DNA of 6,713 nt from Gammaproteobacteria bacterium (GTDB taxonomy: Bacteria; Pseudomonadota; Gammaproteobacteria; Xanthomonadales; Xanthomonadaceae), in contig JAAZHF010000446.1 in the NCBI GenBank assembly GCA_012510865.1, positions 1 to 6,713 of the forward strand, in the 5' to 3' direction. Of the stretch, positions 6,089 to 6,713 are shown piece by piece. Position 1 is the stretch's first letter; every line of letters begins with the position of its first letter. The notes beneath the pieces are model-generated. The model had not been told where the DNA came from. It saw only the letters and a list, made by a program, of their open reading frames with translations, and searched no databases. A program made the position numbers and the translations under genes.

Positions 6089-6472
6089 GTGCTGAATCCC
6101 CTTGCCGCCGGTACGCGGCTGCTGCGGCGCACGATCGCCTGGCAGGCGGTCGCGGTCGCCGCGCTTGCGCTGGCGCTGCTCGCGGCGGGTTCGGCCTGGC
6201 TCCTGGGGGCGGCGGCGGGCGGCGCGGCCATCATCCTCGGGGGCGCGCTGTACGGCGCGCTCGCGCTGGGCGGGGGCATCGCACCGGCCGGCGGCGCGCT
6301 TGCGCGCCTGGTGCTGGGGCTGCTGGCCAAGTGGTTCGTGGTGATCGCGGCGCTGTTCGCCGCGATCGCCGTGGCGAGGCTGCCCGCCCTTGCGGTCCTT
6401 GGGGGCGCGGTGGTCGCGCTGGTTGCACAGGTGCTGGCGATGGCCGGCGGACATCGATACGGGAATCCTTGA
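6089..6472 (+). CDS. atpI: ATP synthase accessory protein I
   Basis: This 127-residue hydrophobic protein precedes atpB, the usual place of atpI. AtpI helps assembly of the c-ring of the F1Fo ATP synthase in the inner membrane and is generally not essential. It begins [20 protein letters not shown] and shows four likely membrane segments (about 19-38, 40-62, 73-95 and 99-118), with the AtpI-like [22 protein letters not shown] stretch split between the second and third (64-84 or so). The start is GTG at 6089, with AGGA (6079-6082) 6 bases before it; an ATG at 6087 overlaps it in another frame but stops after two codons. The identification rests on position, size and topology, because AtpI sequences are weakly conserved. 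The stop is one base from atpB. Confidence 0.85.
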   Translation: MLNPLAAGTRLLRRTIAWQAVAVAALALALLAAGSAWLLGAAAGGAAIILGGALYGALALGGGIAPAGGALARLVLGLLAKWFVVIAALFAAIAVARLPALAVLGGAVVALVAQVLAMAGGHRYGNP

Positions 6473-6473
6473 A

Positions 6474-6713
6474 ATGGCGGCTGAGTCGGACCTGACCCCC
6501 ACCAGCTACATCCAGCACCACCTGCAGAACCTGACCGCGTCGGTCGGCGAGGGTCCGTTCATGACCCTGCACGTCGACACCCTGGTCAGTTCGCTGGCGA
6601 TGGGGCTGCTGATCACCTTCCTGTTCTGGATCGCCACCCGGCGGGCCACCGCGGGGGTGCCGGGCAAGTGGCAGGCCTTCGTCGAGATCATGCTCGAGTT
6701 CGTCGACCGCCAG
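6474..6713 (+). CDS. atpB: ATP synthase Fo subunit a, N-terminal 80 codons (partial)
   Basis: Subunit a forms the proton half-channels against the c-ring in the inner membrane. The first 80 codons are present and the frame is open to the right edge. The protein starts [20 protein letters not shown], the usual gammaproteobacterial N-terminus with the YIQHHL motif. A periplasmic segment with FMTLHVDTL follows, then the first membrane helix (about 39-53, [15 protein letters not shown]), a basic loop ([13 protein letters not shown]) and [11 protein letters not shown], the start of the next conserved segment. The channel residues, including the essential Arg, lie beyond the window. ATG 6474 is one base after the atpI TGA, so translation is probably coupled; GGGAA (6461-6465) may be a weak ribosome binding site. 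Confidence 0.95.
   Translation, partial: MAAESDLTPTSYIQHHLQNLTASVGEGPFMTLHVDTLVSSLAMGLLITFLFWIATRRATAGVPGKWQAFVEIMLEFVDRQ

Overview
The window is GC-rich bacterial DNA whose genes mostly end codons in G or C. It most likely comes from a gammaproteobacterium of the Lysobacterales/Xanthomonadaceae (Lysobacter- or Luteimonas-like). This placement is an inference from three things: the base composition, a pyruvate dehydrogenase E2 followed by an E3 that carries its own lipoyl domain, and an ATP synthase subunit a starting with a [16 protein letters not shown] N-terminus. No database search was possible.

Layout. Positions 1-107 (minus) hold the start of a signal-peptide protein that runs off the left edge. 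A 240-bp divergent intergenic region carries a plausible promoter for the plus-strand pair aceF (348-1724, dihydrolipoyl acetyltransferase) and lpdA (from 1735, dihydrolipoyl dehydrogenase). No E1 gene (aceE) is present in the window. Facing lpdA on the minus strand is an outer-membrane beta-barrel protein (3551-4486). Divergent from that is a BCCT-family transporter (4638-5822, plus), ending at a strong hairpin. A 266-bp gene-free stretch then holds an extended -10 promoter for the ATP synthase operon, of which atpI (6089-6472) and the first 80 codons of atpB (6474 to the right edge) are visible.

How the genes work together. aceF and lpdA supply two of the three pyruvate dehydrogenase activities, and atpI-atpB begins the F1Fo ATP synthase operon. 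The barrel protein and the transporter are separate envelope genes between these core-metabolism units.

The main surprises are two lesions. First, lpdA has an in-frame TAA at 3325-3327. The same frame then continues for 70 codons that match the conserved E3 C-terminus, including the catalytic HPHPTLGE segment, up to TAG at 3538-3540. Second, the BCCT transporter has intact N- and C-terminal parts but lacks roughly 130-150 residues in the middle (late TM6 to TM9, including the tryptophan-rich TM8), with the frame kept. Each may be a real mutation or a sequence/assembly error. I see no CRISPR array, tRNA, rRNA, insertion sequence or obviously new defence or mobile system.
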